Assembly (NCBI GenBank): GCA_028870845.1
Contig: JAGWOR010000001.1
Coordinates: 1 to 58,769 of the forward strand
Direction of reading: 5' to 3'
Source of the DNA: Gammaproteobacteria bacterium
GTDB lineage: Bacteria; Pseudomonadota; Gammaproteobacteria; Natronospirales; REEB76
DNA length: 58,769 nt
Part shown: one piece after another, positions 25,969-35,106 of the stretch
How positions within the stretch are numbered: the stretch's first letter is position 1
Layout of the letters: each line of letters begins with the position of its first letter
Program-made: the position numbers and the translations under genes
Notes under the pieces: model-generated
What the model saw: only the letters and a program-made list of their open reading frames with translations
Database searches by the model: none
Told to the model about the DNA's origin: nothing

Positions 25969-27252
25969 TCATGCCTGGGCGAGATCCCGCATTACTTTGC
26001 GTGCGGCGGCCAGGGTGGCGTCGATATCCGCGTCGCTATGCGCCGCGGAAAGGAAGCCGGCCTCGAATGCGGATGGCGCAAGGTAGACGCCTTGCGTAAG
26101 CAGACCATGGAAAAATTTCCGGTAGCGCTGTGTATCGCAGGCAGTGACCTGTGCGTAGTTGCTGACTTGCGCGGCCTGGGTGAAAAACAACCCGAACATG
26201 CCGCATACCTGGTTGACGGCAAAAGCCACACCCGCTTCACGGGCCGCGCTGCGCAAACCATCGGTCAGGCGCAGGGTCTTGGAATTCAGGCTGCTATAGA
26301 AGTCGGGAACATCCAGCAATTCCAGCGTGCTTAAACCGGCGGTCATGGCCACCGGATTTCCGGACAGGGTGCCCGCCTGGTATACCGGTCCAAGCGGCGC
26401 CAGCAATCGCATGATGTCGCGTCGCCCGCCGAATGCGCCCACCGGCAGGCCGCCGCCGATGATTTTTCCGAGGGTGGTGAGGTCGGGATGGATACCAAAC
26501 AGCTGCTGGGCGCCGCCGCGCGCCACCCGGAAGCCGGTCATGACTTCATCGAAAATCAGCAGGCTGCCGTAGCGGCTGCAGAACTCCCGCAATGCCGGCA
26601 GGAAGCCGTCAACCGGCGGCACGCAACTCATGTTGCCCGCCACCGGTTCCACGATGACGCAGGCAATGCGCTCGCCGAATTTTTCAAAGGCAGCCCGGGC
26701 CGCGTCCGCGTCGTTGTAGGGCAGGGTGAGCGTCAGTGCCGCCAGCGCGGCCGGCACGCCCGGCGAAGTGGGTATCCCCAGGGTCAGCGCACCGGAGCCG
26801 GCTTTCACCAGCAATGAATCCGAATGCCCGTGATAGCCGCCTTCGAACTTGACGATGAGGTCGCGCCCGGTGAATGCGCGTGCCAGCCGTATGGCGCTCA
26901 TGGTGGCTTCGGTTCCGGAGTTCACCATGCGCACCATTTCGATGGACGGCAGGTGTTCACAGATACGTTGCGCGAGCCGGGTTTCCAGTTCTGTGGGCGC
27001 GCCGAAGCTCAATCCCTTGGCCGCAGTTTCCTGCACCGCCTGCAGGATGCGCGGATGCGCATGGCCTGCGATCATCGGTCCCCAGGATCCCACATAATCG
27101 ATGTAACGCCGGCCGTCACTGGTGTACAGGTAGGCGCCGGAGGCGCGATCGATAAACAGCGGTTCTCCCCCCACGCCCTTGAAGGCGCGCACTGGCGAAT
27201 TGACGCCGCCAGGGATGTAACGCTGGGCTTCAGCAAACAGCTTGTCACTCAC
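25969..27252 (-). CDS. hemL: glutamate-1-semialdehyde 2,1-aminomutase
   Basis: A 427-residue PLP enzyme that makes 5-aminolevulinate in the C5 heme pathway. The GTG start has GGAG eight bases upstream. The start [21 protein letters not shown], the middle [20 protein letters not shown], the Asp segment [14 protein letters not shown] and the Schiff-base Lys in [18 protein letters not shown] are all typical of HemL. Its length matches the family. The next minus-strand genes upstream are thiE and thiD, both cofactor biosynthesis genes. Confidence 0.97.
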   Translation of the reverse strand: MSDKLFAEAQRYIPGGVNSPVRAFKGVGGEPLFIDRASGAYLYTSDGRRYIDYVGSWGPMIAGHAHPRILQAVQETAAKGLSFGAPTELETRLAQRICEHLPSIEMVRMVNSGTEATMSAIRLARAFTGRDLIVKFEGGYHGHSDSLLVKAGSGALTLGIPTSPGVPAALAALTLTLPYNDADAARAAFEKFGERIACVIVEPVAGNMSCVPPVDGFLPALREFCSRYGSLLIFDEVMTGFRVARGGAQQLFGIHPDLTTLGKIIGGGLPVGAFGGRRDIMRLLAPLGPVYQAGTLSGNPVAMTAGLSTLELLDVPDFYSSLNSKTLRLTDGLRSAAREAGVAFAVNQVCGMFGLFFTQAAQVSNYAQVTACDTQRYRKFFHGLLTQGVYLAPSAFEAGFLSAAHSDADIDATLAAARKVMRDLAQA

Positions 27253-27311
27253 GGAAAATGCTCCATTAAACGCTGATTATTATTCAAGCACGCGGTCCGG
27301 GATACTCACGC

Positions 27312-27944
27312 TCATTCGAAAAGCAGTGCGTAGCGCCTGGCTGCGGCTGCCACCTCGGTTTGCGCAAATATACCGCTGATGACCGCAATCATGCTGGCCC
27401 CGGCTTTGACCAGGCTGGCGCCGTTATCCGGCGTGATGCCGCCGATGGCGCATATCGGCAGATGCAGGCTGCGACGCGCAGCTTCCAGCAAGGATACGGG
27501 CGCGCGCACGGCGCCCGGTTTGCTCTGTGTATCGAAGAAACTGCCGAAAGCCACGTAATCAGCGCCTGCGCGCGCCGCGCTAACCGCAAGTTCCAGCGAG
27601 GCATGACAGGATGCGCCGATGATCGCGTGCGGCCCCAGCCGTGCCCGCGCTTCATGCACGGGCATGTCTGATTCGCCCAGGTGCACGCCGTCGGCGCCGA
27701 TGGCGTATGCCAGTTCCACGTCGTCATTGATGAGCAGCGCTATTTCGTGTTGGCGGCAAGCATGCAGCAGGGCGCGCGCCTGGTGCTGCCTCCTTGCCAG
27801 GTCTGCCGACTTGTCACGGTATTGCACCAGTCGCGCACCGCCGCGTATTGCGGACAGCACCGCCGGCAACATGGCGTCACCCGGCGTCAGCCGGTCATCG
27901 GTGATGGCATACAGGCCGCGTAGACTGGTTTCAGCGGCGTTCAT
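27312..27944 (-). CDS. thiE: thiamine-phosphate synthase
   Basis: A 210-residue TIM-barrel protein that joins HMP-PP and THZ-P to thiamine phosphate. The family marks are LRGLYAITDDRLTPGD, VQYRDKSADLARRQHQA, LLINDDVELAYAIGADGVHL and IIGASCHASLELA, with the final phosphate-binding IGGITPDNGASLVKAGA. ATG 27944 overlaps the thiD stop by four bases (ATGA); a longer frame starting at 27992 lies inside thiD and is not supported. The two genes are therefore translationally coupled. Confidence 0.95.
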   Translation of the reverse strand: MNAAETSLRGLYAITDDRLTPGDAMLPAVLSAIRGGARLVQYRDKSADLARRQHQARALLHACRQHEIALLINDDVELAYAIGADGVHLGESDMPVHEARARLGPHAIIGASCHASLELAVSAARAGADYVAFGSFFDTQSKPGAVRAPVSLLEAARRSLHLPICAIGGITPDNGASLVKAGASMIAVISGIFAQTEVAAAARRYALLFE

Positions 27945-28729
27945 GATTTGGCCTGACGGTTGGGGATGCGCTGGCCTTTGCCCAGCTTCCATGCTTGCCG
28001 TACAGCTTCCCAGGTGTAGCGTTGCGCGATTTCCACCGCTGCCAGCGGCGTATGCCCCAGGCCCAGGAGTGTTGCGATGGCCGATGCCAGGGTACAGCCG
28101 GAACCGTGATAACTCCCCGGCATGCGCGGCCAGGTGAAATGCCTTGTCGACCCATCGCGGCTGAACAGGGTGTTGTGAACATCAGTGGTCTGTTCGTCGG
28201 CACCCTTGATCAGCACATGCCGGCAGCCGAGCGCCAGCAGTGCCGCCGCGCGCGCCTCACCGTCTGCGGCCTGAGGCGCAAGCCTGTGGCTCTCTGCAGT
28301 GTTGGGCGTGATGATCGTGGCGAGCGGCGCCAGCAGTTTCAGGTAAGCGTCGACCAAGGCATCATCGGCAAACGGCATGCCGCCGCCAGCTGCCAATACC
28401 GGATCAACCACCAGCGGCAGTTGTCGGTGGCTTGCCAGCAGATACGCAAGCGATTGCGCGGCCTCTGCAGAGGCTATCAGGCCAAGTTTGATTGCGGCTA
28501 CCGGCATGTCGGCGAATAGCGCGCGCGCCTGCTCTACGATGAGAGCCGGCGGCACCGGTGCCGTTGTTTGCGCGTTCACCGTGTCCTGCACGGTTATGGC
28601 TGAAACCACCGGCGCCGGATGTCCACCGAGTGCGCTGACCGACTGAATATCGGCGGTCAGACCGGCGCCTCCCGACGGATCATTACCGCCGATAACCAGC
28701 ACGATGGGTGGCCGAGATTGCGCATGCAT
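27941..28729 (-). CDS. thiD: hydroxymethylpyrimidine/phosphomethylpyrimidine kinase
   Basis: A 262-residue ribokinase-fold kinase that phosphorylates HMP twice in the thiamine pathway. It shows VLVIGGNDPSGGAGLTADIQ at the N-terminus, SAITVQDTVNAQT, LVVDPVLAAGGGMPFADDA, and the anion-hole segment PGSYHGSGCTLASAIAT near the C-terminus with the catalytic Asp region altered to the form GSGC. It is first in a thiD-thiE pair with a four-base overlap. I see no TPP riboswitch in the short space upstream. Confidence 0.95.
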   Translation of the reverse strand: MHAQSRPPIVLVIGGNDPSGGAGLTADIQSVSALGGHPAPVVSAITVQDTVNAQTTAPVPPALIVEQARALFADMPVAAIKLGLIASAEAAQSLAYLLASHRQLPLVVDPVLAAGGGMPFADDALVDAYLKLLAPLATIITPNTAESHRLAPQAADGEARAAALLALGCRHVLIKGADEQTTDVHNTLFSRDGSTRHFTWPRMPGSYHGSGCTLASAIATLLGLGHTPLAAVEIAQRYTWEAVRQAWKLGKGQRIPNRQAKS

Positions 28730-28806
28730 GACGGAATTTTAACCCTGACGGGTTCCGCATCCGGTACCGGCATGCGAAAATATAGCCATTCGTAGCCACT
28801 CTCCTG

Positions 28807-29019
28807 ATGCTGCCTGTGATGAGCGTTACCCAGCCAGTTGCCGCCAATACCAAAATGAAGTCATACATGTGCGTGATTTGCGGTTTTGTGTATGAGGAAG
28901 CCAAAGGCCACCCAGAAAGCGGCCTGCCACCCGGCACCCGCTGGGAAGACGTGCCGCTCAACTGGCAATGCCCGGACTGCGGTTCCGGCAAGGAAGATTT
29001 TGAGATGATCGAGATTTGA
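28807..29019 (+). CDS. rubredoxin
   Basis: A 70-residue protein whose last 54 residues are a complete rubredoxin, a one-iron electron carrier. Iron is bound by the four cysteines of MCVICGFVYEE and NWQCPDCGSGKEDFE. Rubredoxin usually begins at the ATG at 28855 (MKSYMC); the extra 16 residues from ATG 28807 could be real or an over-called start, and no strong ribosome binding site settles it. It stands alone, divergent from thiD. The likely partners (oxygen or hydroxylase chemistry) are not next to it. Confidence 0.95.
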   Translation: MLPVMSVTQPVAANTKMKSYMCVICGFVYEEAKGHPESGLPPGTRWEDVPLNWQCPDCGSGKEDFEMIEI

Positions 29020-29158
29020 AGCTCGCAGTCAATCCGGCGTCTGGCGCAGCCTCCAACATTTACATCTGACCGCTTGCGCCAGTGCCGGGGCTTGCTGCGC
29101 ATTTGAGCAAAGCGTAGATTGCGCCGCGCCGCAGCTGCTTAAAAAGAGACGTATTCCC

Positions 29159-31105
29159 ATGGGGTTCAGACTTCGGTGGTTGAAAACCGGCTACGGCAGC
29201 GTATTCGGTGCACCGGCGCTCATGCTGTTATGCATAGCCAGCCTGGCGCCCGCCACCGGCCTGGCGGCGACTCCACCGCCTAGCGCCGGTGCCTGCGGCC
29301 CCATCACGCATTCACGGGACGTCGTCGAGCCGCAAGCGGTGGACATGTGGGAGGCGCCGGTGGATGCCTCGGGCGAGCACGAGCTGATTCTCGCCGTACA
29401 TCGAGACGGCGACCGTTTTTGCTACATCTACCAATGGCAGGGCGTGGCGCATACGGTCCCGCCGGCGATTCATGTGCGGCGCGGCGAGCGCTTCGCGATC
29501 CGGATCGTGAACGACATCGCCGGCCCGAGTCCCGGCGAAAGCGTTCCTTCCACAGAGATTACTCCCTGCAAACCAATGCAGATGCCGGCAGTGCCGGTAC
29601 AGCACTGGGTCGGCTATCTCAACCATGTGATTGACGACCGCGACATTAAGGTCCAGCCACTCGATACCAATCTGCATCTGCACGGCTTCGAAGGCCCGGC
29701 CTCGGAGGAAAACGTGTTCCTCTCGACGCTGAGTACGCCGCTGCACGCCTGCGAATATCGCATCACCATTCCGCGCAGCCAGCCGCCCGGCACCTACCTG
29801 TACCATCCGCATGCGCACGGCGCGGCGGATGGCGAGGTCGCCGGGGGCCTCGATGGTGCCTGGATCGTCGAGCCCGATTCGCCGCAGATTCCGCGTGCTG
29901 CCGACCACGTGCTGGTGCTGCGCTATCGCGTCCCGTTCGAGCTCGACAAAAGCTTCCTGCCCAAGGGGATATCGCTCGCAAAAGTTGACGCGGCGCAGGG
30001 AGCGGCGGCCGCGTCACACGCAGCGAGCCTGCAACCGGCACCTCCAGTGGCTTACGATCCTTTCAATCCCCCACCCTGGCCGGACACGTTTCCGATGAGC
30101 GCCGGGGGCGTGACACTCGATGCCAGCGGCTGTAATGGCTATGACCGTGAGCCGTTGGTCACCGTCAACGGCGCGGACACGCCGGCGTCGCTTGCCGTGC
30201 CTGCCGGCCAGACGCAGTTGCTGCGACTCGTGAACGGGACATCCGATTCCCCCAAGCTGCTGCAATTACGGGATGCCGCCGGCAAGTTGCAGGAAATGCA
30301 CGTTGTGGGACTCGACGGCGTGCCGGTTTCCGGCAACATGCGGCATCCGCTCCAGGGTTATCTTGCCATGCAGAAAGTCATGCTTTCGCCGATGTCACGT
30401 GCCGACATTCTGCTGACGGCGCCCGCTGGAGCAAAGTACACGCTTTCCAGCGAGCCCTTTTGCTTTGGCAAAGATGGGGTATTCGAGAGGCATCACGATC
30501 TAGTGCGAATCAGCGCGGTACCGGCCAGCGGCCACGGCGTCAGTATCAATGCCATCCGCATCAGCCCGGCCGAGACGCCGGCAGCGCGGCTCATTACCTG
30601 GGCACGCGTGCATCCTGCGTTGATTCACCGCCGTGCGATCACATTTACGGAATATTACTTTCCCAAGCGCGGCCAGATTCCGGCGCACAACGCCTATTTC
30701 ATTACCGACACATCCAACGTGGATTTCCACGAGCACCCGTTCTGGCCGGTGTATCGCGGCAACGCAACCGTTCCGTCGAATCCCGACATTGTGGTGAAAC
30801 AGGGGACGGTCGAGGAATGGTATTTGATCAATGCGACCATGGAGACGCACGCTTTTCACATTCACCAGATGGCGTTTGTGCAGGAACGCGACTACACCGG
30901 AATTCCGGTGACGGTGGATACCGTATTTGTTCCCGTCGGCAAGCTGCTGCCGAATCCCCGAAACCCGAACTACCCGCTGATCCAGCCGAGCATTACCAAG
31001 CTGATTCTCGACTTCCGGCACGTGCCGAAGGGCACCTTCGTGTTCCATTGCCACATGCTGTTCCACGAGGATCACGGCATGATGGGGGTCATCCGCGTGG
31101 AATAA
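29159..31105 (+). CDS. secreted multicopper oxidase
   Basis: A 648-residue protein with a signal peptide (core MLLCIASLAPATGLAA, cleavage near residue 37). All four copper-ligand blocks are present: NLHLHGFEG, YLYHPHAHGAAD, DFHEHPFWPVY...THAFHIHQMAFV, and HCHMLFHEDHGMM, where the last Met is placed as the axial type 1 ligand. It should oxidise a substrate with one-electron steps and reduce oxygen to water in the periplasm. The substrate (metal ion, phenol or other) cannot be read. It is followed, after a short hairpin, by an SBP56-like secreted propeller on the same strand. Confidence 0.92.
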   Translation: MGFRLRWLKTGYGSVFGAPALMLLCIASLAPATGLAATPPPSAGACGPITHSRDVVEPQAVDMWEAPVDASGEHELILAVHRDGDRFCYIYQWQGVAHTVPPAIHVRRGERFAIRIVNDIAGPSPGESVPSTEITPCKPMQMPAVPVQHWVGYLNHVIDDRDIKVQPLDTNLHLHGFEGPASEENVFLSTLSTPLHACEYRITIPRSQPPGTYLYHPHAHGAADGEVAGGLDGAWIVEPDSPQIPRAADHVLVLRYRVPFELDKSFLPKGISLAKVDAAQGAAAASHAASLQPAPPVAYDPFNPPPWPDTFPMSAGGVTLDASGCNGYDREPLVTVNGADTPASLAVPAGQTQLLRLVNGTSDSPKLLQLRDAAGKLQEMHVVGLDGVPVSGNMRHPLQGYLAMQKVMLSPMSRADILLTAPAGAKYTLSSEPFCFGKDGVFERHHDLVRISAVPASGHGVSINAIRISPAETPAARLITWARVHPALIHRRAITFTEYYFPKRGQIPAHNAYFITDTSNVDFHEHPFWPVYRGNATVPSNPDIVVKQGTVEEWYLINATMETHAFHIHQMAFVQERDYTGIPVTVDTVFVPVGKLLPNPRNPNYPLIQPSITKLILDFRHVPKGTFVFHCHMLFHEDHGMMGVIRVE

Positions 31106-31108
31106 ATC

Positions 31109-31132
31109 CACGCTGGATACCACAGCGTGTTT
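31109..31132 (+). terminator. weak stem-loop after the multicopper oxidase
   Basis: CACGCTG pairs with CAGCGTG across a seven-base loop three bases after the stop codon, followed by only three T residues. It may attenuate or partly terminate the transcript before the next gene, or simply stabilise the mRNA end. Confidence 0.4.
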
Positions 31133-31253
31133 AACCCCGTAGTCGGCTCCGCATTCGCCAGGATGAACTGCAGCAATGCTGCGTAGATTGGCTTTATCGC
31201 TGCGGTTAATGCGGGCGGGTTGACCGGGAACGTATCGGTAAGGGAGACAAACC

Positions 31254-32486
31254 ATGATGGGCGCAATTTGCCGTTGTTTGCTGCTACTGGTCCTGGCCTT
31301 TCCACTGCTGGCAGCCGCCGCTGCGCCGGCTTCCAGCCGCTATCTTTTTGTCTGGGCGATGGAAGCCCGGCATCCCCAGGCTTCTGCTCTGGCGCTGCCG
31401 CCGACCGATCGGGCCGCGTGGCGCAGGACCCTGGGATTGGGCAAGGACTTCCTGGCGGTGTTTGACGTCCGCCCGGGCCGGTCATTCGGCACGCTGGTCG
31501 CGATGCTGCCCGTCGGCAGCGCGGTCATGGCGCATCACACCAACTATGCTGAGCCCCCGAACGATGTCCTTTATGCCAACGACTGGCTGGCGAACCGAAC
31601 CTACGTCTTCGACCTTCGTGACCCCCGGCATCCGCGGCTCTTGCGTAAATTCGGCAGCGTCGGCGTCCTCAGCTATCCGCACTCATTTGATTATCTTTCC
31701 AACGGCAATACGCTGGCGACATTTCAGTATTCCGGCGGGTTCAACCACGCCGCGGGCGGGCTGGTGGAGTTTGATCCGCAGGGCCGGGTGGTGAGAACCG
31801 CGTCGGCGGCCGTGCCGGGACATCCGAATATTCGCCCCTACAGCCTGACGGTCGCCGAAAAACTCAACCGCGTGGTCACCGGCAGCGCCGACATGATGGG
31901 CGCGCAGGTCAGTCACGTGGTGCAGGTCTGGCGGCTCTCGGACTTGAAGCTGATCAAGACCATGCGGCTGCCGCCGCAACCTCACTGGTTTTACGACACC
32001 GCGGCTGATGCCTCCGAACCCCGGGTGCTGGCCGATGGCCGGACGGTCGTCGTGCCCACATTCAACTGTGGCCTGTTCCGGGTTCGGAACCTTGCCAGCC
32101 ACGATCCGACGCTGCAACACATCTATGATTTTGGCTACCGTACCTGCGAAGTGCCGGTGGTCGTGGGAAATTTTCTGGTGGAAACCATGCAAAGCGGGCA
32201 CGCCGTTGTAAGTCTCGACGTGCATGATCCGCAACATCCGCGCGAAGTCAGCCGCATTCTCCTGCCGCCGGATGAATATCCGCATTGGCTGGCGCTCGAG
32301 CCGGGTGGCAATCGCCTGGCCATCACCGGTTATGGCATGCTCGATACCTGGGTTCGATTCGCCAGCATCGATCGCCGCACCGGGAAGCTTACGCTCGAGC
32401 CGTCGAGCATTGATTTCACGCGCACCTGGCCGGATGGCTGGAAAGGAAGCGCCATTCCGCACGGCGCTGTCTTCAGCAACCCTTGA
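31254..32486 (+). CDS. secreted selenium-binding protein (SBP56)-like beta-propeller
   Basis: A 410-residue protein with a signal peptide (LLLLVLAFPLLAAAAA) and an AAGGGAG site before its ATG. The rest is repeated beta-propeller-like sequence with conserved His-rich turns: AHHTNYAEPPND, SYPHSFDYL, GHPNIRPYSL, PHWFYDTA, EYPHWLALEPGGNRL and IPHGAVFS. The arrangement, including YVFDLRDPRHPRLLRKF, recalls the SBP56/SELENBP1 family, whose bacterial members include copper-dependent methanethiol oxidase. That activity is a guess here. Two cysteines (FNCGLF, YRTCEVP) remain after export. It follows the multicopper oxidase, hinting at a shared copper-dependent role. Confidence 0.65.
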   Translation: MMGAICRCLLLLVLAFPLLAAAAAPASSRYLFVWAMEARHPQASALALPPTDRAAWRRTLGLGKDFLAVFDVRPGRSFGTLVAMLPVGSAVMAHHTNYAEPPNDVLYANDWLANRTYVFDLRDPRHPRLLRKFGSVGVLSYPHSFDYLSNGNTLATFQYSGGFNHAAGGLVEFDPQGRVVRTASAAVPGHPNIRPYSLTVAEKLNRVVTGSADMMGAQVSHVVQVWRLSDLKLIKTMRLPPQPHWFYDTAADASEPRVLADGRTVVVPTFNCGLFRVRNLASHDPTLQHIYDFGYRTCEVPVVVGNFLVETMQSGHAVVSLDVHDPQHPREVSRILLPPDEYPHWLALEPGGNRLAITGYGMLDTWVRFASIDRRTGKLTLEPSSIDFTRTWPDGWKGSAIPHGAVFSNP

Positions 32487-32576
32487 GCCCGCAACACCTC
32501 ACGGCAGGGCGGAGTAGGCGTATCGTCTAAATTACCTTCGAACGAATAGAGCTTACAAAGCAGTCAGCCGCCTTTG

Positions 32577-33536
32577 TCATAACTGCTCCACCCGGTATCC
32601 GGCTTTTTCGAACCTTGCCAGCAAACCTTCCGTTCCCACCATGTGCAGCGCACCCACCACCACGAAATACCGGCGGCCGCTGCGCAACATACGCAGCAAA
32701 CGCGGCATCCAGGCGCGGTTGCGGTCAGCGATGAGCAGCTTGTACGCCATCGGGTATTTGCCGAAGTCGTGTTCGAGGATGCCCTGTAAGGCATGGGTGT
32801 CGCCTTTTTCCCAGGCATTGATCAAGTGCTGCATATCCAGATCAAAATCCTTGGCCTGCTCCAATGATTGCAGCAGCATGTCCTGCTGTACTTTGGGAGG
32901 GAGTTCCGCCAGCAAATGCAGCTGAAAGCGCGGAGTTTCGAGCCCGATGATGTGCTTGTTGGCCATCTGTGCTTCATCGGCAAAATGGTGATCTACCCCG
33001 GCACTGGCGCTGTAGCCGGCCTGTTTTAGCTGCATGTCCAGAATCGCGATGCTGCCCAACCATGGGCGTAACAGGTCCAGACGCTGCATGTCGATGCCGA
33101 GCTTTTGTGCCTGCTGGGATATTTTCGCATATACCTCGGGCGGCAGCTGGTTGCGCAGGGATTTTCCCCGTGGGTAAGCGCCCATGCGTAGCGCGAGTTT
33201 TTGCATGGCAGCCGTGTCAGTGTTGGTCAGGTTGATTTCCTCCACCAGGGCGTAGGAATGCCGGAAGGCATTTTCCATGACCTCGGCCAGGGGGTAATCG
33301 TCCGGATTGAGTGCGTGCAGCGATCCCACGAGATACAAGGATTGGTGTCCCCGGCTTACACGCCACAGGAAATGTCGCGCCGGGGCGGCGGTTGTCGCGG
33401 GGGGCGGCGCAGTAGTGGCCGCCGGGAACGCCTGCACCACGGGCGGTGCGGAACTGTTTTTGGCGGGTTTACACGCGATCAGGCATGCGGCAATACAGGC
33501 CAATAGCAGAATTTTGCGCATAAAACGGTAGCTCAT
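32577..33536 (-). CDS. TraB/GumN family lipoprotein
   Basis: A 319-residue protein with a lipoprotein signal (LLACIAACLIACKP, lipidated Cys near residue 22) and an Ala/Pro/Thr linker. The TraB/GumN (Tiki-like) domain follows, with paired motifs LYLVGSLHALNPDDYPL near residue 70 and YFVVVGALHMVGTEGLL near the C-terminus, the two G-x-x-H sites of this putative metalloprotease superfamily. EEINL and GIDMQRLDLLRPW lie between. Bacterial substrates are unknown. It follows a CpdA-like gene by 25 bases on the same strand. Confidence 0.9.
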   Translation of the reverse strand: MSYRFMRKILLLACIAACLIACKPAKNSSAPPVVQAFPAATTAPPPATTAAPARHFLWRVSRGHQSLYLVGSLHALNPDDYPLAEVMENAFRHSYALVEEINLTNTDTAAMQKLALRMGAYPRGKSLRNQLPPEVYAKISQQAQKLGIDMQRLDLLRPWLGSIAILDMQLKQAGYSASAGVDHHFADEAQMANKHIIGLETPRFQLHLLAELPPKVQQDMLLQSLEQAKDFDLDMQHLINAWEKGDTHALQGILEHDFGKYPMAYKLLIADRNRAWMPRLLRMLRSGRRYFVVVGALHMVGTEGLLARFEKAGYRVEQL

Positions 33537-33561
33537 GGAGAAATTGGCCGTCCGCCGTTCA

Positions 33562-34323
33562 TTATTCTGCGACCCATTCTATGCGGGTTTCAATGTGTCC
33601 GTCCGGGTGGAGCGTGAGCCAGCGCATTCCCGGTGGTTTGTCATCCAAGGCAAAGTCGCGGGAATCAGGACGGAATTGCGCGCAGGTCGAAGGCGTGGAC
33701 AGCAGAAGCACTCCGCGTCGCTCGGCCTCGAATGCCTGATGCACGTGCCCCCAAAGGATCGCACGCACGCATGTATATCGGTCCAGTATCCGAAAGAAAT
33801 CATCAGCATTCGAAACGCCGATGCGATCCAGCCAGGCACAGCCGACTGCCACCGGTTGATGGTGCAGTGCTACCAACACGTGCGATTTTCCGGCCTGCGC
33901 GAGAGAATCTTCCAGAAAATCCAATTCTTCTGATTGCAGGTGGCCATGGGTTTCGCCCGGTACCATGGTATTTAACAGCACGATGCGCCAGCCCGGGAGC
34001 CGGTGGCTGCCGCCGATTCTGAAATTCTTTCCGGCAACGGTACGCAGAATATCCAGTGCGTCATGATTTCCGGCTATGGCCGCTACCGGGGCCTTCAGTA
34101 ATTCGAACATGCCGGCTAGAGTCTGGTAACCGAGCAGGGACTCATCATGCACCAGGTCACCTGTAGCCAGCACCAGGTCCGGTTTTGGCCGCCGGCATGC
34201 TGCTGCGAGCACGCGTGATAGCGACGAGCGTGTATCGACGCCGTACAGCTCTTTCTCCGGTTCCGCGTACAAGTGTGTGTCGGTAATCTGCAGCAGGCGG
34301 ACTGGAGTAGAATCGGTGTTCAT
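33562..34323 (-). CDS. cpdA: CpdA-like 3',5'-cyclic-nucleotide phosphodiesterase
   Basis: A 253-residue calcineurin-like phosphoesterase. The metal-binding motifs are complete: LLQITDTHLYAEPE, LATGDLVHDES, IAGNHDAL, VALHHQPV and LWGHVHQAFE. The opening, with ELYGVDTRSSLSRVL, is the form found in CpdA (Icc), which hydrolyses cAMP in E. coli. A cyclic-nucleotide-binding protein occurs elsewhere in this window, so a cAMP circuit is conceivable. The start codon is only 24 bases from the start of the divergent O-methyltransferase. Confidence 0.88.
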   Translation of the reverse strand: MNTDSTPVRLLQITDTHLYAEPEKELYGVDTRSSLSRVLAAACRRPKPDLVLATGDLVHDESLLGYQTLAGMFELLKAPVAAIAGNHDALDILRTVAGKNFRIGGSHRLPGWRIVLLNTMVPGETHGHLQSEELDFLEDSLAQAGKSHVLVALHHQPVAVGCAWLDRIGVSNADDFFRILDRYTCVRAILWGHVHQAFEAERRGVLLLSTPSTCAQFRPDSRDFALDDKPPGMRWLTLHPDGHIETRIEWVAE

Positions 34324-34347
34324 TCGAGATCAGCGTTGGTGACGGTC

Positions 34348-35013
34348 ATGTCCAATCGTACCATCTCCCTGAATGAGAAGCTTTACGCTTATTTGCTGAA
34401 AGTTTCCCTGCGTGAACCCCCGATACTGAAACGCCTGCGGGATGAAACCGCCAGGCATCCAAAGCACTCCATGCAGATATCGCCGGAACAGGGACAGTTC
34501 ATGCGCCTGCTCGTGCGCCTGATGGGCGCAAACCGCTGCATCGAAGTCGGTGTGTTCACTGGCTACAGCAGCCTGTCGGTAGCCATGGCGTTGGCGGACG
34601 AAGGCAGAATTGTTGCCTGCGACGTGAGTGAGGAATACACCGCGGTGGCAAAACGTTACTGGAAGCAGGCTGGGGTCGACAGCAAAATTGATTTGCGCAT
34701 CGGCCCGGCGGTGCCGACCCTGGATGCCATGTTACGGCGCGGCGAGGCTGGCCGCTATGATTTCGCATTCATCGACGCCGACAAGCGTAACTACCTTAAT
34801 TATTACGAGCGCCTACTCAGGTTGTTGCGCCCCGGCGGTCTCATAGCGGTGGACAACGTATTGTGGGGCGGCAGCGTGATCGACAGCCGCGACCGAAGCA
34901 TCGATACTCTTGCCATCCGCAGATTTAACAAGACCCTGCAGTCAGACAAACGGATTGAACTGAGTATGGTTCCCATCGGCGACGGCCTGACACTGGCGCG
35001 TAAGCATCCCTGA
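34348..35013 (+). CDS. class I O-methyltransferase (CCoAOMT-like)
   Basis: A 221-residue SAM-dependent O-methyltransferase of the family that includes catechol and caffeoyl-CoA O-methyltransferases. Motifs: PEQGQFMRLLVRLMGANRCIEVGVFTGYSSL (motif I), IVACDVSEEYTAVAKRYW, the metal-binding YDFAFIDADKRNYLNYYER, and LIAVDNVLWGGSV. ATG 34348 is preferred; GTG 34339 is an in-frame alternative. A divalent metal is expected. The natural phenolic or hydroxylated substrate is unknown. Confidence 0.9.
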   Translation: MSNRTISLNEKLYAYLLKVSLREPPILKRLRDETARHPKHSMQISPEQGQFMRLLVRLMGANRCIEVGVFTGYSSLSVAMALADEGRIVACDVSEEYTAVAKRYWKQAGVDSKIDLRIGPAVPTLDAMLRRGEAGRYDFAFIDADKRNYLNYYERLLRLLRPGGLIAVDNVLWGGSVIDSRDRSIDTLAIRRFNKTLQSDKRIELSMVPIGDGLTLARKHP

Positions 35014-35106
35014 CTGCAGCAGGCAAGAGAATCAAATTGAATGCAGACATCGTCACTTGCAGTGGACGCCGCCACGGACCATCATGGACATCGATTCCTG
35101 ATTTAC

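Noticed and set aside
28730-28806. TPP riboswitch before thiD
   Set aside because: The 77-base gap is too short and lacks the conserved CTGAGA and ACCTGA-type blocks.
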